Numbered from the stretch's first letter, positions 39,785-50,907 are shown. The stretch: 64,000 bases of DNA from CAXMQZ01 sp963719055 (GCA_963719055.1 CAVRAU010000021.1:1-64000), one strand, 5' to 3'. The notes: generated by a model from the letters alone, not told the origin. Made by a program: numbers and translations.

Positions 39785-42446
39785 TCAACGATCGCTCGCG
39801 AACTCCGCATACCAATTCTGCACCAGCATGAGCTTGGGATTCCTTTGGGCATTCTTCGAGATTGCGAACCACCAGACAGGCGCTCGCCCTGGGCTCCCAC
39901 CGCGTAGAGCAGCTCGCTCCCGAGCCCGAAGTCGAGACCACCGAAGAGCTTGACCGGCGCGCCGGGAATCGGCCGCGGACCCGAAGCGATTTCTGCGGCC
40001 GTCAGGAAGCCGTCGAAGTCGACAAAGAACAGCTCGGTGCCATCGGGGCTCCAGCGCGCGGCGGCACCGCCGTTCGTGCGATACCTGCCATTTGCCCTCG
40101 CCGCCGGGAAAGCGGGTCAGGTAGATCTCGACTACGACCCGTCTCGTCGCCCGAATAGGCCAGCCACTTTCCGTCGGGAGAGACTGTGGGCTCGGACTCG
40201 TCACCCGGTGGGTCGAGGATGAGGATGGGCTCGCCTGGAGCTCCGTTCTCGTCCAACTCGAGGTACCAGATGCCGCGAGCACCGAAGCGCTCGAAGACGA
40301 TGACCTCTCCATCGAGGGCAAAGGAGGGGCGTCCCCCGCTGCCCAGTGGGACACTCTGGTTGGCGTCCTCCAGATCCACCAAGTGCATCTCCGGCTCGTT
40401 GAGAAGCGTGTAGTACACGAGGCGCCGACCGTCCGGAGACCAGTAGGGACTTCTCTCCTCCTGGGAGGTGAAGGTGATCTGTCGCTTGGTCCCTCGCTCG
40501 AGATCCTGTACCCAGATCTCACGGCTACTGCCCTCCCAGGCGGTCAAGGCTACCTGCGTCAGGTCGGGTGACAGCGCCGGCTCGCTGATTCCTATCTGTG
40601 GCAGTCCGGCGACCCCCAGCTTGTTGCCTTGGCGGTCGATCCATTGGAGCTCGCGTGGGGCATGAAAGACACCGCTGAGATAGGTCAGGGTGCCGTCGTT
40701 CGACACACTTGGTGAGACCACATCGCGAGCCACCAGAAAAGGCTCACCGGTCACGTCCAGGTTCTCGAGCGAGAAAGGCAGGGCCCAGATTCCCGGGCTC
40801 TCCGGACGCCGTACATAAAGGATGTGTCCGGTCGGTGAATAGACCGGGGTCTCCATACTCGATCCTTCGATCTCATAGAGAATTCGTCGTTCGGTCCCAT
40901 CCCAAAGAGCCAGGGGGCCTTCCGGTCGATCCTTGAAGTGGATGCCGAACAGAACCCCTTTGCCTTCGGGGAGCACTCGCGCGTGGTGGAAATCGACCTC
41001 TGTCTCTGGATCGGGCTCCAGGATCGTCGTCAGATCTCCTCCCTGCTCGGACACCTGTAGCAGCCCCGAGTACCCGGTCGTAAAGACGATCTTGCCGTCC
41101 TCGGTCCAGCCCCCGCCAAAGGGACCGACATTCGTGGGCAGATCGGCAACGGGTCTGGACTCCCCACCGGTCGCCGAGATCTTCCACAGTGTGCGACCCG
41201 CGGGGTAGACGAGCCATTGACCGTCAGGTGACCACACGACCGCGCTTTCGAAGGTCGAGTCGGTAGCCACCCGAGACTCGAGCTCATCGAGTCGACGGAG
41301 CCAGAGCTGGTCCTTGCTGACATAGGCCACAGTGCTGCCGTCAGGGGAGATCTGGGCCCCGTAGATGTTGAAGATGAAGGGATTGAGGTTCTCGATCTCG
41401 GTCACTTCGAGTTTGCGATGCGGCAGGGTCCGGTTCTCGACGGCGGGCCGGGTCGCGAACCAGACCAATGCCAAGGCCAATGCGGCAGCGATTCCCCATG
41501 GCAGCAAGCGAGTCACGGGCGACCTCGGGGCGGCGCTCCTGCTCGCCTCTTCCACCCCTTTCGTCTCGGCGGGCGCCTTGATCGCATCCTCGATCTCGAT
41601 GCGGGCGTCCGCGATGTCGTGCAGTCGGCGATTCGCGTCGCGCTCCAGGCATCGGCGAAGAACTCGTCGCAGAGGCCGCGGCGTGTCGGCGGGCAACGCC
41701 TCCCACTCGGGGTCGGCCCGCAGCACCGCAGCCAGCGTGTCGGACACCGTGTCGCCGGCAAACAACTTCTGCCCGGTGAGCATCTCCTGGAGAATCACGC
41801 CGAAGGCCCAGATATCGGCTCGCTTGTCGGCCTCCTGACCTCGGGCCTGCTCGGGACTCATGTAGGCGGCGGTCCCCAACAGGACGCCCGCCTGCGTCAT
41901 CTGCGCCGTCAGGGTCGGAGACATGGAGATAGGAGATGGGCCGGCGCCCTCACCCGACGTGCTGGCGGCGTTCGCATCCATCGCTTTGGCCAAGCCAAAA
42001 TCAAGCACCTTGACCTGCCCATCTACAGCGATCTTGATGTTGGCCGGCTTCAGATCCCGGTGAATGATGCCCATGGCATGGGCGACCTCCATTGCCGTAG
42101 CGATCTGCAGCGCGATGGGCAGCGCTTCCTCGACTGGCAGCGCCCCTCTTTGCATCCGCTCCTGCAGCGTCTCACCACCGGCGAGCTCCATGACGAGAAA
42201 ATGCTTGCCGCTGGTCACTTCGACCTGATGAATGCCGGCGATGTTCTGGTGGTTGAGCGATGCCAGAACCTTGGCCTCACGCTCGAAGCGGGCCAGACGC
42301 TCGGGATCTGCCGCCACCGTCTCCGGCAACACCTTGATCGCCACCTCGCGACCGAGCTTGGTGTCCTCCGCCAGCCACACCTCCCCCATGCCGCCTTCGC
42401 CGAGCTTGGCGGTGATCTTGAAGTGAGAAAGTGTCTTGCCGATCAT
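39785..42446 (-). CDS. K5: transmembrane Ser/Thr kinase with beta-propeller (frameshifts near end)
   Basis: About 885 residues rebuilt; the first 770 or so are intact. Kinase motifs: GEGGMGEVW, VAIKVL, HRDLKPANIK, DFGLAK, SPEQARGQ, RRCLERDANRRLHD. Membrane helix: LLPWGIAAALALALVWFATR. Propeller blades: QISPDGSTVAYVSK, VWSPDGQWLVYPAG, YWSPDGRRLVYYTLLNEPEM and TVSPDGKWLAYSGDE. Then the frame changes near 40130, 40060 and about 39870 through VEIYLTRFPGGEGKWQVS to NPKLMLVQNWYAEFASDR. The same order is seen in K3, K4 and K6. It lies 24 bp downstream of K6 and is probably co-transcribed. Propeller ligand unknown. Confidence 0.88.
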
Positions 42447-42470
42447 CAGTCGAGACCTTCGACGCCTCTT

Positions 42471-45191
42471 CTATTCAAGGGTTGCCATCCACAGATCTGA
42501 TTCCCCTGATGTCTGAGTGTAGAAGAGCCACTCATCCCCCATGGCGAGGCAATGTCCAAAGGACTGGGAGGGCAGGGTCCACAGCTCTCTCACTTCGCCA
42601 GAGACAACATCCATGAGGTGCAACACTCGGTCCGTCGCTGGGTTCTCCATCCAAAAGAAGACTCGATTCAGCTCCGACCCCCAGAATGGGGCACCGATGA
42701 CCGGGCCAGGCTCCGGCGCGAACACGACCTCGTACTCCTCGGTCTCCATTGAAAACACCGCGACCCCAAGAGTGCGGCTCTGACCTGGCTCCACGATCGA
42801 ACCCGCCAGCCGGCGACCATCCGGCGACCACGTTGGATTGAACATGAATCTGCCGGTATCCATAATCTGAGGCAGCTTCCTGGACTCACTGGCTGGAATC
42901 GTCTTGGACAGATCCCAGATATCTGACTGAAACTCGTTCGTCGCCACCAGCAGCCTGCCATCGGGAGATACGTTGGGATAGTAGAAGGAATCACCCGTCG
43001 TGGAGGTCAACTGTTGCAGGTCGCTGCCATCGACGCCAAGACTCCAAGCCTCGTATCGTCCTGACCGATCGGAATAGAAGACGATGGACTCGCTGTCTGG
43101 AAACCAGAGCGGTAGCCTGTCCTTGAAGAGATCGTCTGTGAGTTGGCGCAATTCAGTTCCGTCAGGCCGAATCAGATACAGATCCTCTTGCTTGCCTGCG
43201 GTGCGGAACGCGATCCACTCACCACTCGGAGAAACTTGCGGTTGGACATAGCTGGCAGATCCACCGGTGACCGCTTTGGGCGTTCCCACGGGCTCGAAGG
43301 TGCTCGGGTCGACCGCGATCTTCGTGATGTTGGCACTCTGCGCACTATCCGTATAGAGGATCCGAGTCCCGTCGCTCGATATGGAGAGTGAATCGATACC
43401 GCGAGAGGGTACCGTGACGGGCTGAGGGTCACCCAAAACCCCGCCGGATGTCTCCTCCACAGCGATACGCCACATGTTCCTACTGCCTCCCCGATCGCTG
43501 AGGAAATACACAAAACGCCCATCCGGAGACCACACCGGGCTCCAATCGAGGTGGTCGTCATCGGTCAACCAGACCGGCTCGCCCTCCGCCAGCGAGATCG
43601 ACGCGATGTCTCTCTGGCCGCCGCCCAAATCGATGTCCTTGATGGCCCAAAAAACAATGCGGGTGCCGCTCGGCGACCATCTCGGTCGCATGGCGTCCCC
43701 TTCGAACAACTCTCGAGGGGCACCGCCAGAACTGTCGATGAGCCACAGTGGGCTCTTGCCAGTCCGCCCTGCCGGGTCGACTGTGCGTTCGCCCACAAAG
43801 GCGATCTCGCGGCCATCAGGTGACCAGGCCGGATCGTGACCAAAGTCGGTGAGCCGCCGCACCGACTCACCCGTTGCACCCATGACGAAGAGGCCACCGT
43901 CATCACGCCCCGATCGGAAGGCCAGTTGCTCGCCATCGGGGGAGAACATGGGCGACTGATCATCCGCGTCAGAGCTCGCCGTCAAGTTGACTGGATTGCG
44001 TCCCCCAATTCGCAGCAGATAGATATCATCGTGCCCCTTCTCGCGACTCACGTAGGAAATGAACCGACCATCGGAGGAAAGATCACCCTGGCTCTCGAAT
44101 CCCGCCTGCTGAGTGATCTGAGCAAAGCTGGTGCGGATGATTCCCTCGGAGTCTGTGCCCTCGGAAGCTCCCTTCCACGGCCGCCAGACCAAAAGCAGAC
44201 CCGCCAGAACCACTGCCGCCGCCAAGGCGCCAACTGCAAACCACTTGCGCTCGTTCCGGGGTGGGGAGAGCGCCGCGACTGATCCACTCTCGCGCCAGGT
44301 GCTCGAGTCGGTTCTCAGACCGAGCTCGTCCCACTCTTCCACCAGCTCGTTGAGCTCCAGAGCGAGATCCTTCATCGACTGGAGGCGACGTTCGGGATCC
44401 TTCGCCAAACAACGGCGGATAACGCGGCGGACCGCACCGGGTGTCTCCGGACTGAGCTCCCGCACCGGCGCCGGCTTGGTGCGCAGAATCTGATGCATGG
44501 TGTCCACCGCGGTTTCACCCGCAAAGGGGCGCTGTCGGGTCATGGCCTCGTACAGCACACAGCCGAAGGAGAAGATGTCGGTGCGCTGATCGACGGTTTT
44601 TCCCTGAACCTGCTCGGGAGACATGTAGCCCACGGTCCCGAGTACCGCGCCCTCGGCGGTCTCATCAGCCAGAAAGGTGGGCGCGAGAGTCCCGTCGCCG
44701 AGCGGCTCGGTCAGCTTCGCCAGACCGAAGTCCAAGACCTTTGCGTACCCGTCGCTGGTGACCATGATGTTGTCGGGCTTTAGATCCCGATGGACGATGC
44801 CATCGGCATGAGCCTTGGAGAGCCCCTCCGCAGCCTGCCCCAGCCAACGCAGGAGATCCTTCGCGCCGAGGTGCTCCTCGTGGATCTTGGTCTTGAGCGT
44901 GTGGCCGTCGATGAGCTCCATGGCGATGAAATGAACATCGTTTGCCCCAGCGGTCTCCACGTGACCAATCTCATGGATCGTGACGATGTGGGGATGGCTC
45001 AGAGCCGAGGCCGACTTGGCCTCTTGGACAAATCTGCGCACCCGGTCTGGGTTCTGTACCATCTCAGTCGGCAGGATCTTGAGTGCCACCGTGCGCTCGA
45101 GGTTCTCGTCCCAGGCCTCGTATATTTCCCCCATCCCACCTTCTCCCAGCTTGGCGGTGATCTTGAAGTGGGACAGCGTCGTTCCGATCAA
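42471..45191 (-). CDS. K6: transmembrane Ser/Thr kinase with TolB-like beta-propeller
   Basis: Intact, 906 residues. TTG start (MIGTTLSHFKI) after AAGGAG. Kinase: GEGGMGEIYEA, VALKILP, HRDLKPDNIM, DFGLAK, GYMSPEQVQGK, RRCLAKDPERRLQS. One membrane helix: WFAVGALAAAVVLAGLLLVW (about 318-338). The tail is an eight-blade-like TolB/PD40 propeller, with FSPDGEQLAFRSG, WSPDGREIAFVGE, WSPSGTRIVFWA, WSPDGRFVYFLSD, VSPSGEWIAFRTAG, VSPDGRLLVATN and WSPDGRRLAGS. The tail would be periplasmic and is well suited to protein or glycan binding. It is the intact reference for the broken K3, K4 and K5 frames. Upstream on the same strand is the barrel gene. Confidence 0.95.
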   Translation of the reverse strand: MIGTTLSHFKITAKLGEGGMGEIYEAWDENLERTVALKILPTEMVQNPDRVRRFVQEAKSASALSHPHIVTIHEIGHVETAGANDVHFIAMELIDGHTLKTKIHEEHLGAKDLLRWLGQAAEGLSKAHADGIVHRDLKPDNIMVTSDGYAKVLDFGLAKLTEPLGDGTLAPTFLADETAEGAVLGTVGYMSPEQVQGKTVDQRTDIFSFGCVLYEAMTRQRPFAGETAVDTMHQILRTKPAPVRELSPETPGAVRRVIRRCLAKDPERRLQSMKDLALELNELVEEWDELGLRTDSSTWRESGSVAALSPPRNERKWFAVGALAAAVVLAGLLLVWRPWKGASEGTDSEGIIRTSFAQITQQAGFESQGDLSSDGRFISYVSREKGHDDIYLLRIGGRNPVNLTASSDADDQSPMFSPDGEQLAFRSGRDDGGLFVMGATGESVRRLTDFGHDPAWSPDGREIAFVGERTVDPAGRTGKSPLWLIDSSGGAPRELFEGDAMRPRWSPSGTRIVFWAIKDIDLGGGQRDIASISLAEGEPVWLTDDDHLDWSPVWSPDGRFVYFLSDRGGSRNMWRIAVEETSGGVLGDPQPVTVPSRGIDSLSISSDGTRILYTDSAQSANITKIAVDPSTFEPVGTPKAVTGGSASYVQPQVSPSGEWIAFRTAGKQEDLYLIRPDGTELRQLTDDLFKDRLPLWFPDSESIVFYSDRSGRYEAWSLGVDGSDLQQLTSTTGDSFYYPNVSPDGRLLVATNEFQSDIWDLSKTIPASESRKLPQIMDTGRFMFNPTWSPDGRRLAGSIVEPGQSRTLGVAVFSMETEEYEVVFAPEPGPVIGAPFWGSELNRVFFWMENPATDRVLHLMDVVSGEVRELWTLPSQSFGHCLAMGDEWLFYTQTSGESDLWMATLE

Positions 45192-45353
45192 AGGATCTCC
45201 TTGGACGTCCCGTTGTGGGCAATCGCCTTATCCGTTACGGTCTCTTCACTAAGCTGGCGCAGATTGTATCGGAAGTCGATGAGCCCAGTCGGAACCCAGG
45301 GCAGTTGGCGAACGGAGAGACCCGCCAACAAAGACCAGTTACAGTGAGAGAGC

Positions 45354-46120
45354 CTAGAACTTCAGCAGGCCCGTCAGGAAGGCGCCCTTCCAGTCGACGT
45401 CCAATAGGACGTTGTCGATGCGGCCGTCGAGGTCCATGACGCGGTAGCCGGCACCAATGCCGAAGATGCTCGTCGGGAAATAGCGCATCCCCAGTTCCCA
45501 GTCCGCCATGTCGGCATCGTCGTAGCCCACCGCCAGGGAGACCTCGCCAAAGATCTGCCACTTCTCGCTCGGGTTGATCTCGGCAACGACTCCCACAGAA
45601 GGGATGACCGCCTCGAAGCTTTCGGTGATGGAGTCCGAGAAGATATCGCTGTCGATCGAAGCACCCGGCGTCACCGCTGAAACCCTTGGCCTCGGCGAAG
45701 GCGCCGATGCTGAAGATCTTCTTGGGAAAGACAAAGCGCCACCCCAGGGCCAACCGGCCGTAGTCGAAGTCGAGGTTGCTGTTCACGGTCGCATCGATCG
45801 GTAGGGGTAGATCGAAGAGGTCGTCGACACTGCGTTGACCCGAATTGTCCATCTTCTGATAGGCAGCCCGGACATAGAAACCCAGAGAAGATTCGAAAGG
45901 TGAACCGACCTTCCAGAACACCATCGGCATCGAGTCCCAGCAGCCCGCTCAGATCGAGGTCGGTCGGTAGGTCGAACTCGTCGAGAGTGGCAGACCCATT
46001 GATATCGGGCGCCCAATATCGTCCTTCGAGCTCTATGCCGAGGGCATCGGCACTTTCTGGTGCAGCCAAAGCCTGGTCACAGTCAGCAGCGCAAGGACGG
46101 TCAGAGTCGCTTTTCGCATT
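45354..46120 (-). CDS. Outer-membrane beta-barrel protein (three frameshifts)
   Basis: About 250 residues rebuilt from ATG 46120: MRKATLTVLALLTVTRLW is a signal sequence. Then, in successive frames (changes near 46070, 45915 and 45670), come LGIELEGRYWAPDINGSATL, SSLGFYVRAAYQKMD, LDFDYGRLALGWRF, KKIFSIGAFAEAKGFSG and finally FEAVIPSVGVVAEINPSEKW, WQIFGEVSLAVGYDDADM, IGAGYRVMDLDG and FLTGLLKF. Alternating hydrophobic and polar residues with aromatic girdles and a C-terminal Phe are typical of small outer-membrane barrels. It lies 162 bp upstream of K6 on the same strand. No family name recognised; function unknown. Confidence 0.72.
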
Positions 46121-46216
46121 TCGCTCACCTCGCGTGGATTCTTCCACAAGTTCAGGTTGTCTCAGCTGTACCGGTTACGTCATCTACGAAACGGGGATCA
46201 CAATCGAGCCCGATCC

Positions 46217-46250
46217 TTGATTCCAGTCAGGATTCGATACAATTCGATTC
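46217..46250 (+). promoter_or_regulatory. Candidate promoter of K7, possibly leaderless
   Basis: TTGATT (46217-46222), a 15-bp spacer and TACAAT (46238-46243) resemble a sigma-70 promoter, though the spacer is 2 bp short. The K7 TTG start is only 8 bp after the -10 box and no ribosome site precedes it, so transcription may begin at or next to the start codon. Confidence 0.35.
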
Positions 46251-48767
46251 TTGATCGGGCAAACAGTCTCCCATTATCGGATTACCGCCAAGCTCGGCGA
46301 GGGCGGCATGGGCGTGGTCTATCGCGCCGAGGACACTCGTCTCGGCCGTGAAGTCGCACTCAAGTTCTTACCGGAAGAGGTGGCCGGTGACGCTTCGTAC
46401 CTGGAACGCTTTCAACGAGAGGCTCGTGCCGCCTCGGCGTTGAACCACCCGGCTATCTGCACGATCTACGATATCGGCGAGCACGACAGCCGTCCCTACA
46501 TCGTCATGGAGCTGATGGAGGGTCAAACACTCGACAGACTCGCCCGAGGTAAGCCGCTCTCTATCGACAAGGCTGTCGGCATCGGCGCCCAGCTTGCGGA
46601 TGCGCTCGACGCCGCCCATGAACGCGGCATCGTGCACCGGGACATCAAGCCCGCCAACGTCTTTTTCACCGACCGGGGCCAACCGAAGATTCTCGACTTC
46701 GGTCTCGCCAAATTGACCAACGAAGCCAAGTCTGATTCCGAATCGGCGGCTCCGACCGATGCCCTGGAGGCCGATCTGACCCGTCCCGGCGCCGCGATCG
46801 GCACCGTGTCGTACATGTCCCCCGAGCAGGCACGAGGCGAAGAGCTCGACAACCGCACCGATATCTTTTCGTTGGGGCTGGTGCTGTACGAAGTCGTCAC
46901 CGGGCAGCGGGCCTTTTCCGGCAACACATCGGCACTCATCTTCGATGCCATTCTGCACCGCGCACCCGTCGCGCCGGTGCGGCTCAATCCGGAGGTCCCC
47001 GAGAGTCTCGAGCAGATTCTCAACAAGTCTCTCGAGAAGGATCGAAATCTGCGCTACCAACACGCCAGCGATCTGCGAGCGGATCTGGAGCGGCTGCGCC
47101 GGGACACCGATCTATCCCGGTCGGCGGTCAGCCTGGCGCCGGCGCCACCTCGGTCAAGCGAGGCGACGCCCGCGGCCATCGCGAGCGCGCCTTCCGCCTT
47201 GTCCGCCGGACCCGATTCGACCACCTCACCCACCTCTTCCACCAGCTCGGATGTCCAGATCGCTGCGGATCTGGCCAAGCGGCATCGCGGCAAGGTCTTC
47301 GGTGCCATCGCACTGGTCCTTGTGGCCCTGGCGATCGTGGTGTTCTTGATGACGCGATCCGCGTCTCCACCGGAAATCGACAGCCAGATCCGCTCGCTCG
47401 CCGTCCTGCCTTTCAGCAATACCAGTGACGACCCCGAGACCGACTATCTCGGCGAGGGTATCGCCGAATCTCTCATCAATAGCTTGACTGCGATTCCGGA
47501 TTTACGCGTCGTCTCCCGATCCAGCTCTTTCCGGTTCAAGGGAACCGACTCCACCCCGGCACAGATCGGACAAGAGCTGGATGTGGGCGCCATCGTCTCG
47601 GGCCGAGTGACCCAGAGGGGAGACGAGTTGATCATCGCCGCCGAGTTGGTGGACACAGGCCGGGATGCCCAACTCTGGGGAGAGCGCTACACCCGGCCTG
47701 CCGCAGATATCTTTGCGGTGCAGGAAGAGATCGCGTTCGCCATCAGCGACCGGTTACAGGTCGAGCTGAGCGGCGAAACCGAACAACAGATTGCGAAACG
47801 GCAGACCGACAACGCCGAGGCCTACCAGCTCTACCTCAAGGGCCGATATCACTGGAACCAGAGAACCGCTGAAGACGTGAAGAAGTCCCTGGACTACTTC
47901 CAGCAGGCCCTCGACATCGATCCCACCTACGCGCTGGCCTGGGCCGGCGTGGCCGACGCCTACACGGTGGGCAACGGTATCTATCTGGCGATATCACCTG
48001 CAGAGTCGAACACCAAGTCGATGGCGGCAGTCAAGCGCGCCCTGGAGCTCGACGACTCGCTGGTGGAGGCCCATACGACTCTTGCAGATCGGCTTCACTA
48101 CGCCCAGTGGGACTGGCACGGATCCGAGACAGAGTTCAAGCGGGCCATCGAGATCAATCCCGGATACGCCACGGCCCACCAGTGGTACACCGAGCTACTG
48201 GCAGCATGGGGCCGCTTTGATGAGGCCCTTACCGCGGCTGAGACCGCAGAGCAGCTCGATCCCCTGTCACCTGCCATGCCTCTGACCGTGGCCAGCGCCC
48301 ATCACGTGGCCCGGAGTTATGAGAAGGCCGAGGAGTGGTATCTCAAAGCGCTCGCTCTGGAGCCGGATTTCGACAACGCACTGATTCAACTCGCCGAGCT
48401 GTACGTTTCCACAAGACGTTTCGACGACGCAGTGGAGACATGGGAGAGGCTCTACCGAATGTGGCAACTGGACGAACTCGCTCAGCAGCTCTCTGACCGC
48501 TACGCCGCTGAGGGGCCTCCAGGCTACTGGAGAACTCTTCTCGAGACACCCGCACCCTATGAGCCCGATGATATGTACAGATCCTACCTCTTGGCGGGAC
48601 TGGGAGAGCTGGACCAGGCCTTCGAGTCCCTCGGTCTAGCCCTGGAGAAAAAGGTCAACGGGACTACATTCCTCGGGACCTGGCCTACCTGGGATCTTCT
48701 TGCTGACGATCCCCGATTCGCAGAAGCAGTAAACCGCATCGACCGTCCCGCGATCCCGAACACCTGA
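46251..48767 (+). CDS. K7: transmembrane Ser/Thr kinase with FlgO/TolB-N-like domain and TPRs
   Basis: Intact, 838 residues, TTG start. Kinase: GEGGMGVVY, VALKFLP, HRDIKPANVF, DFGLAK, SYMSPEQARGE. After a Ser/Pro/Thr-rich linker (about 290-340) a membrane helix follows: VFGAIALVLVALAIVVFLM. Then LAVLPFSNTSDDPETDYLGE, LDVGAIVSGRVTQRGDELII and WGERYTRPAADIFAVQEEIA form the FlgO/TolB-N-like module that also occurs in adenylate-cyclase TPR proteins. TPRs from about 520 (AEAYQLYLKGRYHWNQRTAE). It overlaps the start of the downstream DUF6265 gene's longest frame by one base. Intact template for K2 and K8. Confidence 0.95.
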   Translation: MIGQTVSHYRITAKLGEGGMGVVYRAEDTRLGREVALKFLPEEVAGDASYLERFQREARAASALNHPAICTIYDIGEHDSRPYIVMELMEGQTLDRLARGKPLSIDKAVGIGAQLADALDAAHERGIVHRDIKPANVFFTDRGQPKILDFGLAKLTNEAKSDSESAAPTDALEADLTRPGAAIGTVSYMSPEQARGEELDNRTDIFSLGLVLYEVVTGQRAFSGNTSALIFDAILHRAPVAPVRLNPEVPESLEQILNKSLEKDRNLRYQHASDLRADLERLRRDTDLSRSAVSLAPAPPRSSEATPAAIASAPSALSAGPDSTTSPTSSTSSDVQIAADLAKRHRGKVFGAIALVLVALAIVVFLMTRSASPPEIDSQIRSLAVLPFSNTSDDPETDYLGEGIAESLINSLTAIPDLRVVSRSSSFRFKGTDSTPAQIGQELDVGAIVSGRVTQRGDELIIAAELVDTGRDAQLWGERYTRPAADIFAVQEEIAFAISDRLQVELSGETEQQIAKRQTDNAEAYQLYLKGRYHWNQRTAEDVKKSLDYFQQALDIDPTYALAWAGVADAYTVGNGIYLAISPAESNTKSMAAVKRALELDDSLVEAHTTLADRLHYAQWDWHGSETEFKRAIEINPGYATAHQWYTELLAAWGRFDEALTAAETAEQLDPLSPAMPLTVASAHHVARSYEKAEEWYLKALALEPDFDNALIQLAELYVSTRRFDDAVETWERLYRMWQLDELAQQLSDRYAAEGPPGYWRTLLETPAPYEPDDMYRSYLLAGLGELDQAFESLGLALEKKVNGTTFLGTWPTWDLLADDPRFAEAVNRIDRPAIPNT

Positions 48768-48787
48768 TGCCTGAGAGGAGACCCACG

Positions 48788-49315
48788 ATGACGATTCGTC
48801 GAACTCACCTGTTTCTCTGGTGCGCGACCGCACTGGTTGCACAGATGGTGACTCCCTGGATGAGGAGTCCGCTGGTGGCAGCGGAATCACCCCCGCCGGT
48901 TGACCTCGCTGACCTCGCCTGGATCGCCGGAGACTGGGTCGGTCACGAAGGCGATTCCTTTATCCAGGAGCAGTGGTCGGTTCCGGAAGGCCCCAACATG
49001 ATAGGGATGTTTCGATTGATACAGGCCGGCAAGGTCGGCTTCTACGAGTTCATGACGATCACCCGAGACTCGTCGGCGACCGTCCTGCGGATCAAGCACT
49101 TCGATCCCGGGTTGGTGGGCTGGGAAGAGAAGGCCGACAGCGTTGTCTTCCGCCTCGTCGAGATCGGCGATCAACGCGCAATCTTCGAGACCGAGAAAGA
49201 CGGCAACCCTGAACGGCTCGTCTACGAGCGCAGTCAGGACGAGTTCGTCATCACGCTCGAGAAGCCCGCCGAGAAAATGCGCACGCCCTTCCGGTACAAG
49301 CGGCGGAACCCGTAG
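48788..49315 (+). CDS. Secreted DUF6265-like protein
   Basis: 175 residues from ATG 48788, which has GAGAGGAG upstream; an in-frame ATG at 48767 overlaps the K7 stop but lacks a site. Signal peptide: HLFLWCATALVAQMVTPWM. The mature part contains LADLAWIAGDWVGHEGDSFI, EQWSVPEGPNMIGMFRLIQA, KVGFYEFMTITRDSS and LRIKHFDPGLVGWEEKADSV. This is the calycin-like DUF6265 pattern. Probably a lipocalin-like ligand-binding domain in the periplasm; ligand unknown. Co-transcription with K7 is likely. Confidence 0.85.
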   Translation: MTIRRTHLFLWCATALVAQMVTPWMRSPLVAAESPPPVDLADLAWIAGDWVGHEGDSFIQEQWSVPEGPNMIGMFRLIQAGKVGFYEFMTITRDSSATVLRIKHFDPGLVGWEEKADSVVFRLVEIGDQRAIFETEKDGNPERLVYERSQDEFVITLEKPAEKMRTPFRYKRRNP

Positions 49316-49521
49316 TTTCAGGCAACGGGACTGCCGAGACATTTGATTCCACGCATACAGCACCACCCAAAGGGATAGCGCCGACGCCACCCCAAAGGGC
49401 GTGGTTGATTCACCTTGTCGACACTAGATTGAGGGGGGTGAGTCCCCACGAGAACTTCGATCGCTGAATCGGCACTGTTCACAGGCCTCGTCGGAGCCAT
49501 TCAGCCAAGGATGAGTTGGCG

Positions 49522-50897
49522 ATGAACGGATCCAACGAAACTTCTGTCGGCGTCCGAAGAGTCTCTGTCTGGACGACGGCTCCAGGGTCGCGGTCATGGG
49601 CTCCGGCCCGGCCGGCTCCTTTGTCAGCTATTTCCTTCTCGAGATGGCCGAGAGAGCCGGGATGGACATCGACATCGATATCTTCGAGCCGCGCGACTTC
49701 AGTCGCGTCGCACCGCACGGCTGCAACATGTGCGGCGGCATCATCTCGGAGACTCTTGTCCAGAACCTCGCTTCCGAAGGCATCAATCTGCCGGGCACCG
49801 TCGTCCAGCGGGGTATCGATTCCTACATGTTGCATATGGACGTCGGCAGCGTGCGCATCGACACACCTCTGCAAGAGAAGAGGATCGGAGCTGTCTACCG
49901 TGGCTCCGGACCTCGCGATATCAAGGTGCAGAAGTGGAAGAGCTTCGATCTCCATCTCCAGCAGATGGCCCTCGAGAAAGGAGCCAACCTGATCTCGGGC
50001 CGAGTCGATCGCGTGAGTCTCGACAGCGGGCGACCCGAAGTCGGTATCAAAGGCGGGGAGCTCCAGAGCTACGATCTTGTTGGTCGTCGCCGTTGGTGCC
50101 AACTCACCGGCTCTGAAGCTTTTCAAGGGACTCGACACGGGATACAAACCACCCAAGACCACCAAGACCTTTATCCGGGAGTACTTTCTGGGCGAGAAAC
50201 TGGTCAACGAGACGGTGGGCAACTCGATGCAGGTCTTCTTGCTGGATATTCCGCGGCTCGAGTTTGCCGCCATCATCCCCAAGGGGGACTACGTCTCCGT
50301 GTGTCTGCTTGGGCGACGATATCGACGCCGATCTGGTGAATGCGTTTCTCGACTCTCCACAGGTCAGGAGCTGTCTGCCTCCCGACTGGGAGCCAGCCTG
50401 CAAGTCTTGCCAGTGCTCGCCCAAGATCAACGTCGATGGTGCGGTGCAGCCCTTCGCCGATCGGTTGGTGTTCGTGGGCGACTGCGGGGTTACGAGACTC
50501 TACAAGGACGGGATCGGTGCCGCCTACAAGACGGCGAAGGCGTGCGCCACCACGGCCGTGTTTCAGGGCATCTCCAAGGACGACTTCCAGAGCTCATTTC
50601 TGGCCGGTCTGCCAGGCCATCCGTCGCGACAATGCCATCGGCAAGACGACCTTCGCGGCCTCGCGACTGCTGCAGCACATGCGATTCGCCCGCCGTGCCG
50701 TCCTGCGCATGACGCGACGGGAGCAGACTCTCGAGGGGTCGAAGCGAGATATGAGCCAGGTACTCTGGGACATGTTCACGGGTAGCGCTCCCTATCAAGA
50801 GATCCTCACTCGGACGCTCCGGCCGCGATTCCTGACGCGACTCGGATGGGAGTTGTTGACTTCGCCGGTGCCCAAAAAGGAAATCAGCACCCACTAG
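49522..50897 (+). CDS. FAD-dependent oxidoreductase, geranylgeranyl-reductase-like, with Cys motifs (four frameshifts)
   Basis: About 458 residues rebuilt. N-terminal Rossmann dinucleotide motif in SRVAVMGSGPAGSFVSYFLL, then DIFEPRDFSRVAPHGCNMCG and GIISETLVQNLASEGINLPG. Later pieces are VVAVGANSPALKLFKGLDTG, TFIREYFLGEKLVNETVGNS, PDWEPACKSCQCSPKINVDG, RLVFVGDCGVTRLYKDGIGA and a helical end KRDMSQVLWDMFTGSAPYQE. Frame changes lie near 49550, 50080, 50305 and 50625. The FVGDCG..RLYKDGIGAA block is the FAD-binding second motif of the GGR/FixC group. CNMCGG and CKSCQC are extra Cys clusters that could hold a metal, an Fe-S cluster or a redox disulfide. It stands 10 bp before the cyclic-nucleotide-binding gene. 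Confidence 0.8.
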
Positions 50898-50907
50898 GGA
50901 GAAGGTA

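Noticed and set aside
41418..42500. Rightward open frame (360 codons) antisense to kinase K5
   Set aside because: It mirrors the codon pattern of the kinase and shows no domain.
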